Shown here in pieces: positions 10,177 to 22,300 of a DNA stretch of 64,000 nt. Position 1 is the first letter of the stretch, and each line of letters begins with the position of its first letter. Source of the DNA: Batkoa obscura (Eukaryota > Entomophthoromycota > Entomophthoromycetes > Entomophthorales > Batkoaceae); assembly GCA_030770535.1 (NCBI GenBank), contig JASVEC010000072.1, positions 35,324-99,323 on the forward strand. The letters run 5' to 3'. The notes under the pieces were generated by a model. The model ran no database searches. It saw only the letters and a list, made by a program, of their open reading frames with translations, and was not told the origin of the DNA. The translations under genes and the position numbers were made by a program.

Positions 10177-11678
10177 ATGATAACGAATAGTATTAAAAAC
10201 AATACCAATACTTCGCTAAGCTTGGATTCATGTTTAAGCAATGAAACTAATGAGAATGTAAAGTATAATCACTATATCACACGAACAATATTAATATTGT
10301 GTTTTTTTAGCTTAAAACTTATAACGAGAATTATACAAAGAGATTGGATCCGATTAATGAGCTCATTGAAACAGAAACTTCATTTTTAAATGACTTGACA
10401 TTAATCCGAGAAGTAAATAAAAAATAACTATTCATATAAAGTATTATATTTAACAATTCCATTCTTATTAGGTTTATATCCCCAAGATTAAAGAGTCATG
10501 TTTATGGAGTAAATCGGACCCCAATGTTATTATCAACAATATATTTTTTAATTATGAGAGCTTATTGGAAGCATCCGAAAATTTAGTGAACAATTTAAGA
10601 AAAAGAAGAGAAGAAGATAGTTTAATGAAAACAGTTGGGGATATTTTATTAAGTTTCACTAATGATTTGAAAAATTTTGGTTATTATGCATCTCATGCTC
10701 AATTCTCAATGAAATATTGGTTGAGTGAAAGAATTAATGAAACTACTTTAGCGAAATATTTACTGGTAAGTGATAGGTTTATTTGTATTCGGAAATAGAA
10801 TTAATATTTTTATTGTTATAGAAATGTGAATTAGATAAACGAGTGAACAAACGTAATTTAGATACCTTTTTAACCCGACCAACTTATCGATTAGGACAAT
10901 ACCCATTATTAATTAAAGAAATATTAAAATATACCGAAATGAATAGTAAAGAGAGTAAAAATTTATTAGAATCCTTAGCAAGATTTGAATCTTGTTTGTC
11001 ATTTATTGATTCCATTACAGATAAAGAAGAAAAGAGACTACAATTAAAAGAATTACAAGATCGTATGTTTTATAAAAATGGGGATATTTCGGTAAGTTTA
11101 TCATGATGGCAATAATAGTTTATATTATTATTTATTTATTTATTTGTTTATTTATAATTGTTATTTTAAAATAGACATTTGGACTTACTGATGAAAATCG
11201 AGAAATAATTCATGAAGGCAATTTAATCAAACCCCCTTTTGGCCAACAGTTAACTTTATTTTTATTTGATCATGCTTTATTTTTAACAAAAGCAAAAAGA
11301 ATCAAATTTACTAATATTGATGAATATGAGCTAATTCAAAAGGTAAGCCAATTTTAATAATATTAACATAATAATATATAAGTTAAAGGTAGCCGATTAT
11401 TAATTTATTTTATTTAGCCCATTGAACTTGATCAGTTACATTTAGAAGAATACAAAGGGATTATGGGAATAACTTATTCAAAAAGTAGTAACGATAGTGC
11501 ATTTACAATAGTCAAAGTGAATCCAAATACTAAAATCGAAAAAATTAATTTAATTTGTACTTGTTCAAATGAAAAAGAAATTTGGATGGGAAAAATTAAT
11601 AAACAAAGAGATATTTATATGGCAAAAAAAGCCATGGCCAAATTTAAAAATAGTAAAAACAAGTCATTTACTTGCTAG
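10177..11678 (+). CDS. Small DH-PH Rho guanine nucleotide exchange factor
   Basis: Join 10177-10257, 10311-10412, 10472-10765, 10822-11091, 11175-11342, 11418-11678; every intron is phase 0 and the product is 391 residues. About residues 30-220 form a Dbl-homology domain (ELIETETSFLNDLTLIREV at the start, PTYRLGQYPLLIKEILKYT as the conserved helix), followed by a PH domain (NLIKPPFGQQLTLFLFDHALF, ending in EKEIWMGKI). It should load GTP onto a Rho-family GTPase, probably Rho1 by similarity to the ROM-like gene at 19336. Unlike that gene it has no long Ser/Pro-rich N-terminus and no CNH domain. It may be a reduced duplicate or a distinct minimal GEF. All splice sites are canonical, so it looks functional. 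Confidence 0.85.
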
Positions 11679-12553
11679 GATGATTAAAGGTCTAGAATCA
11701 ATGGCTTCATTTATCAAAAGTCATGATACTTTGTTTGTTTTTTAGGTTGATTGAGATGAGAAGAGTTAAGTTATTTTTTCGATGAAGTTATTGCTGTTTT
11801 TTATAGCATGTAACGATACACACGGTACTCTTGAGTTTTATTGCTTCTTATTCAATAGTATCTGGATTTGGCTATATTAAGTTTTAGTTGTTTTACTGTT
11901 CACTCTTTTCTATGACAAAGAGTACAAAATAGTTTTAATTAATAAATAGTAGTTTATTTATTTTGCATTAAAAATTAACATTTATTAAAAATAAAGTTTA
12001 TAAAATGTTTTTTATATTAAAAACTTGAGAATTATAATGGCTTTGTAGTGTGTGAAAGGTGATCAATTTAATGAAACAAAAAAAATGTTCTTTTAAAACA
12101 GCTTTCAGTTAGATGTCATTAATATTTTTTAGTTTGAAGTCAAAGTATTTTAATATAAAATTAGAGGTCCCAAAGAGAATATAGGACTTAAATTCATATT
12201 AATATAATTTGACTCCAAACTGAAATGTATGAAAAACATCTAACTGCAAGCTGGTTTAATCGTATTTTTTTGATGAAATTTGTTCAATTATTTTAAACCC
12301 CAGTTTTTAATATCATAAGCTTAATAATTGAAATTACGGTAACAAATGAAAGTAATAAAAGCATGATATTAATCCAAGGTTATGAAAAAATTATTTATAA
12401 CAAGCATAAATTTAATATATCAACTACCAATAGTTTTCCAGCTTCTAAAGATTAAATAAATAATCAATTAATTTAAACGTTAATAAAAGAGGAGAAAGGG
12501 AAAGTGTTGACAAAAGTAAGGCTTGATATTTTAATTTTTTAATTTTTATTATA
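11679..12553. other. Intergenic, contains a foldback sequence
   Basis: Non-coding spacer between the small GEF and the phosphodiesterase. Its one notable content is the long imperfect palindrome at 12060-12285. Confidence 0.6.
12060..12285. repeat. Long imperfect inverted repeat (foldback)
   Basis: The left arm reads ..AAAACAGCTTTCAGTTAGATGT.. then AGTTTGAAGTCAAA; the right arm read backwards gives AAACCAGCTTGCAGTTAGAT then CAGTTTGGAGTCAAA in the same order. Pairing extends outward through ATGAAACAAAAAAAAT versus TCATCAAAAAAATA. The arms are about 85-100 bp around a short loop near 12170-12182. Terminal duplications are not clear. It is unrelated to the 100-bp MITE family. Confidence 0.6.
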
Positions 12554-14243
12554 ATGAATTTAAAAAGAATGGTAACTTCTTATTTCAATGGTGGTGAGCA
12601 ATTGTTTCCATCAACGTTACCAACTTATGAAGCAGTGGCTGCAGAAGATAGAGAAGTTGAAGTTGACTCACAGTTGCATGAAGAGAAAAAGGTAAAATTA
12701 AACTACCTTACCTAATTATTTTCCAAGCACTAACCTCTTCACTATCTAGCTTGAAAATATCAGAGATTTCTTTTATTATTTTCAGACGCTATTATGTATC
12801 GGGATGTTATTTTTAATCTTTTTTTCATTTAAAACGTTATATGTTACTTTTACTGGCAGCTTACCAAATTTACAAGAGATGCGGTTGATGAATAAATACC
12901 ATTTAAATAATGGTACCAATTCTTACGCACCAACAGTGATATTGATTTCTTTAGATGGTTTCAGAGCGGATTATTTAAACCGAAACATAACACCTAATTT
13001 AAATCGTCTCGGTAATATACAACATAAAACAACTTAAACTACAGTTACTGATAATTTCTAGTTGAATCTGGCACCTCCCCAAAATATATGATACCAAGTT
13101 TTCCTTCGGTTACATTTCCCAATCATTACTCAATAGTAACTGGATTATTACCAGACTCTCATGGTATTGTTGGAAATACCTTTTATGATCCCAAATTAAA
13201 TCAAACATTTGACTATAGATCTTTGAAATCTAATTTAGAACCTCAATGGTGGGGTGGGGAACCAGTAATAATAATTCTATTCATAATATCTTTACTTTTT
13301 TAACAAATTATAAATTAGATCTGGATAACAGCTGAAGCTCAAAATATCCGTTCAGCAGTACATATGTGGCCTGGAAGTGATGTCAGCCATGGAGATATCA
13401 AATCAACCTACCATGAACCATTTAATAAACAATTTAAATTGAATGATAAAGTGAATCAAATATTAGAATGGTTAGACTTACCTTCCAATTTAAGACCAAG
13501 TATGTTGGCTGCCTATATCTTTGATGTCGATACTAATGGTCATGATTTTGGTCCAAATTCAAAAGAAACCAATGAAGCTATTAAAAGAGTAGACGATACT
13601 ATCGGACAATTAATTCGAGGTTTAGAAATGAGAAATCTAACCGAAATTGTTAATTTAGTTATTTTAAGTGATCATGGGATGGCTGAAGTTGCAGTAGATA
13701 ATATAATTTATTTAGATGATTATATTGATATGCATAAAATATTAGCAAATCATATATTCCCTTTGGCGGGACTTGTACCAAAGGAAGAAAAAGATATTGA
13801 TAGTATTTATAATCAGCTTAAATTAGCAACTAAAAATTCAACTAATTGGGATGTTTATAAAAGAGAAGATATTCCAAGTAGATTTAAGTATGGTAAAAAT
13901 GAAAGGGTACCTCCTATTGTTTGCATTCCAAAGAAGGTACGTTTAAAATATAATACTACAACAATATAATAATAATCAATTTTTATTTATTTATTTAATC
14001 TAGGGCTGGATCTTCGGAACTCAAAAAGTATATCCCCATTTGGAAGAATTAGAACATGTATATGGTATTCATGGCTATGATAATTTAGATGAAGATATGA
14101 GAGCTTTATTTATTGGACATGGGCCTTATTTTAAAAAGAGTGTGACTATTCCACCATTTCAAAATATTGAAGTTTATAATCTGTTGACCAATATCCTTGG
14201 GATTAAACCTTCGGTCAATAACGGTACTCTCTATCTTAAGTAA
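12554..14243 (+). CDS. Membrane-anchored ENPP-type nucleotide pyrophosphatase/phosphodiesterase
   Basis: Join 12554-12691, 12786-13011, 13062-13264, 13319-13936, 14004-14243; 474 residues. Type II membrane topology: about 46 cytoplasmic residues, a TM segment (LLCIGMLFLIFFSFKTLY), then the catalytic domain outside. Metal and catalytic motifs are complete: ISLDGFRADYL, PSVTFPNHYS (Thr nucleophile), FDVDTNGHDFGP, ILSDHGM and YGIHGYDN. Several N-x-S/T sites fit a secreted or vacuolar face. The family (yeast Npp1/Npp2) hydrolyses nucleoside triphosphates and phosphodiesters, often for phosphate scavenging. The exon frame closes exactly. Confidence 0.92.
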
Positions 14244-14563
14244 TAAGTGAAGCTTTAATTAGCAATTAAGACACTCAGTTTTGTCAACATTTTGTAGCAG
14301 TAGTTTTATAGCATTAAATTTTATTATTATAATATCCTATAATTTGTATTTTTTATTATAATTTAATATGATAGTTTTAAATACTTGTATTGCATGGGCA
14401 TATCTAGACAGTGTGCCCTAAATTATCCAATAAAAACGCTTAAAAACAGGAAATCATTATCGCAATTGGCGTCATTTTTTAAACTATCTTGATTATTATT
14501 TTGTAGTTTGTAAAATCTATTTTTCACTTAGTTGATATAAAAAAAATAAGAAAAAAAATTATA

Positions 14564-14663
14564 TGAGGATGTGTCTTTGTGTTTAAGAATTTTGCTAACA
14601 AAATTTCCGCTTAATAGCATTCAAAAAATAGAAAAAATAATGAAATTAAAAAAAACACCCTCA
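14564..14663 (+). mobile_element. TA-target MITE, copy F
   Basis: 100 bp, TGAGGATGTGTCTTTGTG at the left and AAAAACACCCTCA at the right; TA at 14562-14563 and 14664-14665. Confidence 0.83.
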
Positions 14664-14683
14664 TACATTGATTAGTTTTATAA

Positions 14684-14773
14684 ATGGTAGTTTTTCTGAT
14701 TTCATTCCGTTGACCATTTTTTAAGCCCTATTTGAGTAAAAAGGCCACTAGCAAAATTAAACAAAAATATCTT
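14684..14773 (-). mobile_element. TA-target MITE, copy G (degenerate)
   Basis: Internal match (TGATTTCATTCC, ATTTTTTAAGCCCTATTTGAG) but eroded ends; lies 20 bp from copy F in inverted orientation. Confidence 0.65.
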
Positions 14774-14950
14774 CAAATTGTTTTTAAAGCATTTGAAAAA
14801 CTACTTGAATAAAAAATCGTAATTTTGAATTTAGTTAAATTTGCAATTTTAATCAAAGCTTGGAAAAGCTAAATCAACCACCAATCACATCGACTTATTT
14901 AGGCATACTATTTATAAGTTTCCTAAAAATAAAATCTAAAAATAAAGATA

Positions 14951-15042
14951 TGAGAGTATTTTTTGTTTAGGAATTTAATTAGAATTGACCATATTTTTAT
15001 TACAGAAATATTGAAAAAAATGGAAATAAAAAAACATTATTA
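14951..15042 (+). mobile_element. TA-target MITE, copy H (degenerate)
   Basis: TGAGAGTATTTTTTGTTTAG after TA at 14949-14950; the centre is diverged and the right end is eroded (AAAAACATTATTA). It lies 60 bp upstream of the kinase start. Confidence 0.55.
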
Positions 15043-15102
15043 GATAAATTATAAGCCACTTTTTTTCTCATTCACCTAATATTAAAATAAGCAATAGAAG
15101 GA

Positions 15103-16144
15103 ATGCAAAACTTTAACGTTCAAGTAGGCGGTCATCAAAACATATTGCAAGATGAAGATAAAGCTATAATATTCAAACCTGCCTTACCAATAGAAAAAGA
15201 TTTTTATGAGCAAAGTTTGAATTTTCCAACTATTTTACCCTATTTACCTAATTTTATGGGTATTTTACACCCACGACCAAATGTGAATCTAGAAGATATA
15301 GAAAAGCAAGAGGTTAACTTGAAGGAATTGAAGCATACTAAGTCCAAAGGTGACGATGGAAATATCCTTTTTTTTTAAATTTATACTATTAATTTAACAA
15401 TTAATACTAATACTCCTTAACTTTCCCTTTACCTTTTATTTGTTTAGAAAATTTATTATCCGGTTACAAACAACCAAATGTATTAGATTTGAAAATAGGT
15501 ACGATATTAGCCGATCATTTAGCTACTGAAGAAAAGAAAGAGAGGATGAGAAAGAGAGCACAAGAGACTACTTCTTTTGAAATGGGGATAAGGGTCACTG
15601 GCATGAAGGTAAAATTTTTGTTCTAATTAAAACTATTATATGATAATAATGATCAATACTTCTAAAGGTATACAATAACGCCACTAAGGAATACAGGGAC
15701 TATGATCGAGAATACGGTGTCAACTTAACTAAAGATACGATGATCAATGCTTTTAAAGAGTTCTTTCCTAAAGAAATAGATACTGAGTTACGGAATTGCA
15801 TAATCCAAGGTTTCATAAGCGAAATCACCGACTTAACCGGTATTTTAAAAACTCTACCTATCTCGATGGCAGCTTCTTCTTTATTGTTTGTTTATGAAGG
15901 AGATAATAAAGAGCTGAGAAAAAAGATAGAGGAATATCAGTTGGATTATAACAGTGAGGATGAAGATAACGAGGAAGAAGAGGAAGAGGAAGAGCAAGAA
16001 CAGATACCACCTTTTAGACTAAGATTAATTGACTTTGCTCACTCTTTTTGGTTACCACCAAAACATGAATTAGATAAAGGTTGCTTTTTGGGATTGAAGA
16101 ATACAGTAGATTTTTTGGGAAAATTAGTAGAAGAAAGTAACTAA
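15103..16144 (+). CDS. ARG82: Inositol polyphosphate multikinase
   Basis: Join 15103-15349, 15448-15608, 15668-16144; 294 residues. IPK-family signature PNVLDLKIG (PxxxDxKxG, inositol phosphate binding), SSLLFVYEGD, and LRLIDFAHS carrying the metal-binding Asp before the C-terminal helix. A Glu/Asp-rich insert (about residues 213-232) precedes the last motif, as acidic loops do in yeast Arg82. It phosphorylates IP3 to IP4/IP5, upstream of inositol pyrophosphates; nuclear roles in transcription are known for yeast. The second intron ends in an unusual AAAG acceptor. It converges with the patatin-type gene ending at 16350. Confidence 0.9.
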
Positions 16145-16349
16145 AAGTTAGGTACTTTTAAGACAAAGATAAATATATGTTAAAGATATACACCCATGCT
16201 ATTTAGAACTATAGTAGTAGTTATTAATGATCAAATTTTATACGATATATTTTTAATAAAAATTTATTTATCTTTATTATAACATAAGGACATTTTTTAA
16301 TAATACATTTAATATTTCTACTAATTAAAGTCCAGTTTAGATCTTTAGC

Positions 16350-18652
16350 TTAATGAATGGAACGTGTACGCTTCACTTCACTTCTTTGAGGTAAAATAGA
16401 ATCAACATGAGGTGCCCTATGAGGCTCTTTATTTTTCAGGGCTTTATAAGCTAAAAAAGTCCATTATTAATAACACACTCCCTTTAAAAGTAATAATGAA
16501 AACTTACCTGACTCAACAATCAATTCCACTTCACAGCGATTACGTATCAATTCCATCATTGGGAATGTAGATTGCATACCTTTCAATGCCCAATAATGCA
16601 CTAATTCAGGGGTTGGATTAGAAAAAAGATTGTTGTAATCCGTTAAACTCACAGAAGGGAAAATGGTCACATCTCCTGAGAAAGTTTGATCGACTACGCC
16701 ACGTAGTAACCGGGGTAGAAGGCCAAAATTATCTAACTGAAATCAAAGATAAAGAGTTAAAATTTACCAACAATTCAATTAGTTTATGATTACCTGTTGA
16801 GCACGATGTAACAATTCTGATACGATAACATTACGTATCCTTGAAGTGAAAGAATCATCTTGTAGTTGAAATCCCTTTGTTACAAAGGGAGCTATGTACG
16901 GACTGGCTTGAGATACTATAAAATGGTTGACATTGAATAACTCAGATAACCTTGAGATGGGAGTTTCTCTATTTATATTAAGTAAGTTTAAATTATAATA
17001 AAAAGGAAGAGACTATTACAATTCGGATGTTAATGAATTGGTTCTTTTTATAGCTAATTAATAGTTTAGTATGAGATTTGAATAGATCATCATGTAAAAT
17101 AGATTTACTTGATGAACTTAATGGCACAATTTCTCCATATTCATTTTTAATTAGTAAATCTACGGTATCATATAATCCTGAGATGGCTGCTGATTTTATG
17201 GCTGCACTGCGGATTAACTAGAATAATTATTAAAAATAAAATAATCAATTAAGATAACAGAACTAATCTTACAACATTGGGAGCGGTTAAATAATTTAAA
17301 AGTTGAGGTACTTCATTTTTTCTTAACGGGGAAACGGAAATATTTAATATTCTACCAGTTTTAAAAAATGCTTCCTAACAAAAATAAATCAACTTGGATC
17401 GACTAACAATTTCATCAGCCATTCATTGACTTACTTCAAATGTGATATCTCCAGTATTACTATAAACACAACGTTCTAATATTCTAATGTCAAGTAAATG
17501 ACCTTCAAATTATTAATATCAATATCCTATCATTATAGAACAATACCACTTACCAGTCTTAAACAATCTTAACACTTTACGCCAAGTTGTACCAATTGGT
17601 TTGTTTTGTGCAAAGGCTTTTAAATTAATACCATCTGGTGTTAAAAATAACTAAATAACAGTAAATAAATTAATTATATACTTCTGAATTTACACCTACT
17701 GGTAACTCTTCATCCGTATGAATACAAACTAAAGCTGCAATTAAAGCCCCAATTTGAGTACCACAAATAATTTTTGGTAATAAACTTTGTTCGAATAAAG
17801 CCTTTATAACGCCTACATGAGCAATAGCAAACGTAGCTCCACCATGTAGGATTAAAGCTGTGTTACCAAAGGCCATCCTAAAATCATGGAGAAAATCCAT
17901 TTTTACTTGGGGTGACAATTCTTCTGGTGTAGCTTGTGAGATACGTACTATTTGGGAGGATACTTCTTGGATATATTCTGAGATTAAATTTTTGGTACTA
18001 AACAAAATGAATTATTATTAGAATGATGTAACATTATAAAATACCCAGAATAACAATAAGAATATAATTTTGGATCATTCATACCACCTAAATTTCTTAA
18101 TACACCTAATAAAATTTAGTTAATGATATAAGAATAAATCTATCATTTAAATAATATTTTTACCTGATCTTAAAAAATCCATCATTTCTAATAAATCATT
18201 TTTTTTATGAATTTGATTGATATATTTTAATCTTCTATAAATCAGTTGATGATCATAATATCGATTAATTGGATTGCTTTTCCATACTTCATTGTCTATT
18301 GCTGGATTTAATAATACATTATTTGTTAATCAATGTTTAGTTACCTAAAAGTCTAGGAAAGTTATAGTAAATTTTTACTTAAGTAGCTATTTTAGATTTA
18401 CCTATCCAAATGTATAGCTATCTCTGAGTATTCCTCATAAGTTTCAGCATTACTTAATCGAGTTAACAAGATCTCTTTAGAAGTTGGTTTTATTATAGAG
18501 GAGATGAATTTCTAAATTAAATGCATAAAGTAATTAACTATTAATGTACATTCTCAACTCCGATTACTTACATTCCACCAATAATGTAATACTTCAACCC
18601 ATAAAAAGAAGCAAGCTGTAACTATATCAATTAGCTTACTAAAGAATCCCAT
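16350..18652 (-). CDS. TGL3/4/5-type patatin protein lacking the catalytic dyad
   Basis: Thirteen exons on the minus strand: 18652-18572, 18511-18402, 18352-18345 (8-nt microexon), 18301-18164, 18105-18045, 17997-17700, 17650-17554, 17502-17435, 17374-17273, 17217-17020, 16968-16794, 16736-16508, 16450-16350. N-terminal hydrophobic segment, then DUF3336 (VWKSNPINRYYDHQLIYRRL), then the patatin domain (GNTALILHGGATFAIAHVGV). In active TGL lipases the oxyanion loop is GGGTFG and the nucleophile elbow GxSxG; here these read GGATFA and CGTQIG, so Ser is Gln. The partner Asp (usually DGS before RLSELFNVNHFIVSQ) is also absent: the stretch reads NQFINIR. The fold and the RLSELFNVNHFIVSQ block are well kept. 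The total exon length is 1 nt over a multiple of three, and the slip falls at the 17020/16968 junction. Probably a pseudo-lipase with a regulatory or scaffold role. Confidence 0.85.
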
Positions 18653-19335
18653 TTAATGAAATTGAGTAATATATTTCTAGATAATATTAGTTTTTGATTT
18701 TTTTAGTTGCTTTAATTTATGACGTTTGTTTTTCAAATGATTTAGACGTTTAACCAAATTGGTCATATTTAAGAAAGTTATTAGTGCGTTTATGAGTACT
18801 TGCTTTGTAATATTTATGTATAGGTTTTATTAAAATTACTAAAATTATGTTTTAATTTCGTATATAATTCATTATAATTATACATGTCCTATTAACTTAA
18901 CTTATATTAAAGTATTTTATTTATTCTAAAAGTTTATTTAGATAAATTATTTAGGAATAGTTTTATAATCATGTTCAATTCAAAAGCATAAATTTTGATT
19001 AAAACATAAAAATATAATATAATTAAACACAACATCTATTTATATTTTATCAAACTAATTTTAACTAAATTAAAATTAATATTCATACAAACTTATTTTT
19101 AAAATTAAAATACTCATAAATAAATCATTAAGCATATCTCATCACATTGAAAACTCACTTTTGATTAGCCAAAAATACAAGAAACCTTAATCCAACTTGG
19201 GAAAATGAGGTAAAAAAATCCAAAATTTAAAAATTTAAAAAATCCAAAATAATTTGACCGCCAAAACTATCAATTTATACTTGATTGTGGCACATTCATT
19301 TTTTAATTCATTGAATTTCAACTTTAGCTTAAGTA
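18653..19335. other. Divergent intergenic region, nothing recognised
   Basis: AT-rich spacer between two divergently transcribed genes (patatin-like and ROM-like GEF); it presumably holds both promoters. No element of the MITE family and no RNA gene seen. Confidence 0.55.
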
Positions 19336-22300
19336 ATGGATCAACATAATTTAGATACATTAAAAAGAAGAAAAGAGTATCCTATAGTACCACCAAAACC
19401 AATGCCACCGGTACCAATGCGACCATCCCATAGCAATGGAAACGCAACTTATCAGGCACCTAATTATCAAGCACCAGTATTACCTTCACGTTCTTCAGAG
19501 TCTAGAGACTCTTATAGCACACACTCAAGGAACAGCAATGGTAGTGGAAGCTATAAAGTACCAAGTTTACCCCCACGGTCACCAGAAAGGCGAGATAATT
19601 CATATAATACCCATTCAAGAAATAACAGTGGTGCTAACAATAAAATAGCTAATCATCAGTTTAATTTGGATTCTAGTTATACTACTAATCAACAAAATAC
19701 AATGATACGTCATAGTATTAATTTTATTGCACCACCTAATTTTTCTCAACAACAAGGTAGTAGTATTCAACAAGAAATCAATAATCATCCACGTCAAAGT
19801 TATAAGTTCCCAGATCCAGCGGATTATCTTACTTCTAAAATAAGTCCAGATACAGGAGAGTTTAGTCATAGTGATGGAAATGAAGATTATGTAGATTCTA
19901 TACCAGCTTTAACTTGGGCTAACCATGATAGTTTTAATAGAGATAAGATAGAAAATCAAGATTATTTTAATCATAATGAAAATTTACCAGCTATTATTTA
20001 TGATCATGAGCCAAATAATCCATTATCCCCTGGCGCTCAAAGAAGGAATTCATTAAGTTGTTTAACTACTTTAGGGCTAGATAGTAATTTGGTTTCTCAA
20101 GAACAAATTTTACATCCCGGTTTATTAAGTGAAATTGTGGAAAGTTTCAAGAGAACATCTCAGGAGATAATGACTGGGTCCCAGATACTGGTAAGATCAT
20201 TTTTCATTTGTTTAATACTTATTTATATTCAATAAAAATATCTAGGATTTAATAGAAAAAGCAGCGAATTTACCCAGGGGAAATAGAAGTTATTCTATTC
20301 TCATTTGCCAGGCTTTAGAACCCTATAATATATTCACACATACTGTGGACGAAGATTTGCCCCTACTAGATGGCTATGAAGAGATTTACGTTGTAGACAT
20401 TGGTCGATTACAAAAGCCTACATTTTCACCAAAATCAGTATTAACATATTTGACTAAATGCTATTATCCTACTTGTTCTATTATAGAGCCCTGTAATCAA
20501 TATGGGTGTCCAACTAGAGTATTAATATTTTATTGAGTATTTTTAATATTTTAACATTTTATAGAAATTATACTTAACTGGGGATGTTGGTGTATATAAA
20601 GTAGTCAATAGACTATGTGGCAATAAATCGGATTCAATTCAATCAATAGCTCATAGAAAAAGTAAAAGTCATGTGGATATTTCTAGTATTGCAGATACAG
20701 ATACATTGGTACCTTCTATATTTACAATTGATTCTTCGTTACATATAGCTGAAGTAAGTTGTATTTTATTTAAGCAAAATTTAAAAAGTTTAACCCATTG
20801 AATAAAGGAAGCAGAATTATGGATTCAAGCAGTACCTAAAGAAATAGTAGAAAGTGTCAATGTAGATGAAAAGAAGAGACAAGAATTGATTTTTGAAACA
20901 ATTAAAACAGAAAGAGATTTTGTTAAAGATATGGAATTGATTGACGTAATTTTTGTAAGAGCATTAAAAAAAGGAAATGTATATGAAAAAAGTCGAGTAG
21001 AAGCAGTATTATCTACTTTATTTTATAATTATAAAGATATTACCTTAATCAATCAAATTTTATTCCAAAAATTAAAAAAGAGACAAATGGAAGATTATAT
21101 AGTTTACCAAATTGGGGATATATTTTTAGAATGGGCTAAAAATTTAGAATGTTATGCTCATTATGGGGGTCATTTGGCTTATACTCAAGATTTTATTAAA
21201 AATGAAATTGAATACAATCCCAAATTTGCTCAATTTTTAAAAGAATGTGAAAAACATCCAGAATCTAGAAGATTATCTATTCAATCTTTTGTAGGTAGAG
21301 CTACCACCCGTTTAGGTAGATATCCTTTACTTTTGGAAAGTATATTAAAAAAATCAAGCGAAAATTCACCAGATAAAATCCTTATTCCTCAAGCTTTGGA
21401 TTTAATTCGTGATACCCTTAACTTAGTCAATAAATTGGCTGGTGAAGCAGATGAAAAATTAAAAATTAATTATATTAATTCACATTTATATTTTAAACCA
21501 GAGGATGAATATATAGTAAGAATTTTTATTTTTATTTTTGTTTTTGTTAATATTTTATTAATTTGTAAATTTAAAGGAACCCAATTTAGATCAACCTGGT
21601 AGAAAATTAATTAAAGAAGGACCAATGAAAAGGGTATCACCTGCAGGAAATCAAAATATTAAACTGTTTTTATTTGATAATGTTTTAATATTAGCAAAAG
21701 AAAAGAAAAAAGTAGTTACTGAATATAGAGCCATATGCCCAGTATTTTAATTACAAAACTTTTAAATAATTTAAACTAATTTAACTATTTGTTCTAATTA
21801 GGCCATCCCATTGCATGCTATGCATATCAACGAAGATGCAAATGTCAAATCCTATTATCAAAAGTTAGCAGAAACAACCAAAACAGCAAGACCATCTACA
21901 GAAAATACATTAGTAGCTTTACCACCAGATAATGATTTTGTATTCTCAATCACTTATTTTGGTAAAAAACCAGGAGTTCAATACATTACAGCTGCCAATG
22001 CTAAAGAAAAATCAACTTGGGTACAATTGATTCAAGACGCTATTCAAGCTTCACCTTATGTAATGAACAAAATTGTACAAACCTGTAATGTATTTCAATC
22101 AGCTATGAACCAAGCTCATATCATTTGTACTTGTGATTATAAAAGTAAATTAAACTGATGAATATTTATTAACTAAATTTAATATATTTATTTAATTAGC
22201 TAAAATTGATCAAGTATTTGTATTTGGGTGTGATGATGGTGTTCATATACTTTCACAAGCAGGAGCTTTAAGACGTGTTATTCGATCTACTCATAAAGTG

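Larger units (their letters stand above)
14244..15102. other. Intergenic with three MITEs
   Basis: Holds copies F, G and H within 480 bp upstream of the inositol kinase gene. Otherwise AT-rich, without a recognisable gene. Confidence 0.65.
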
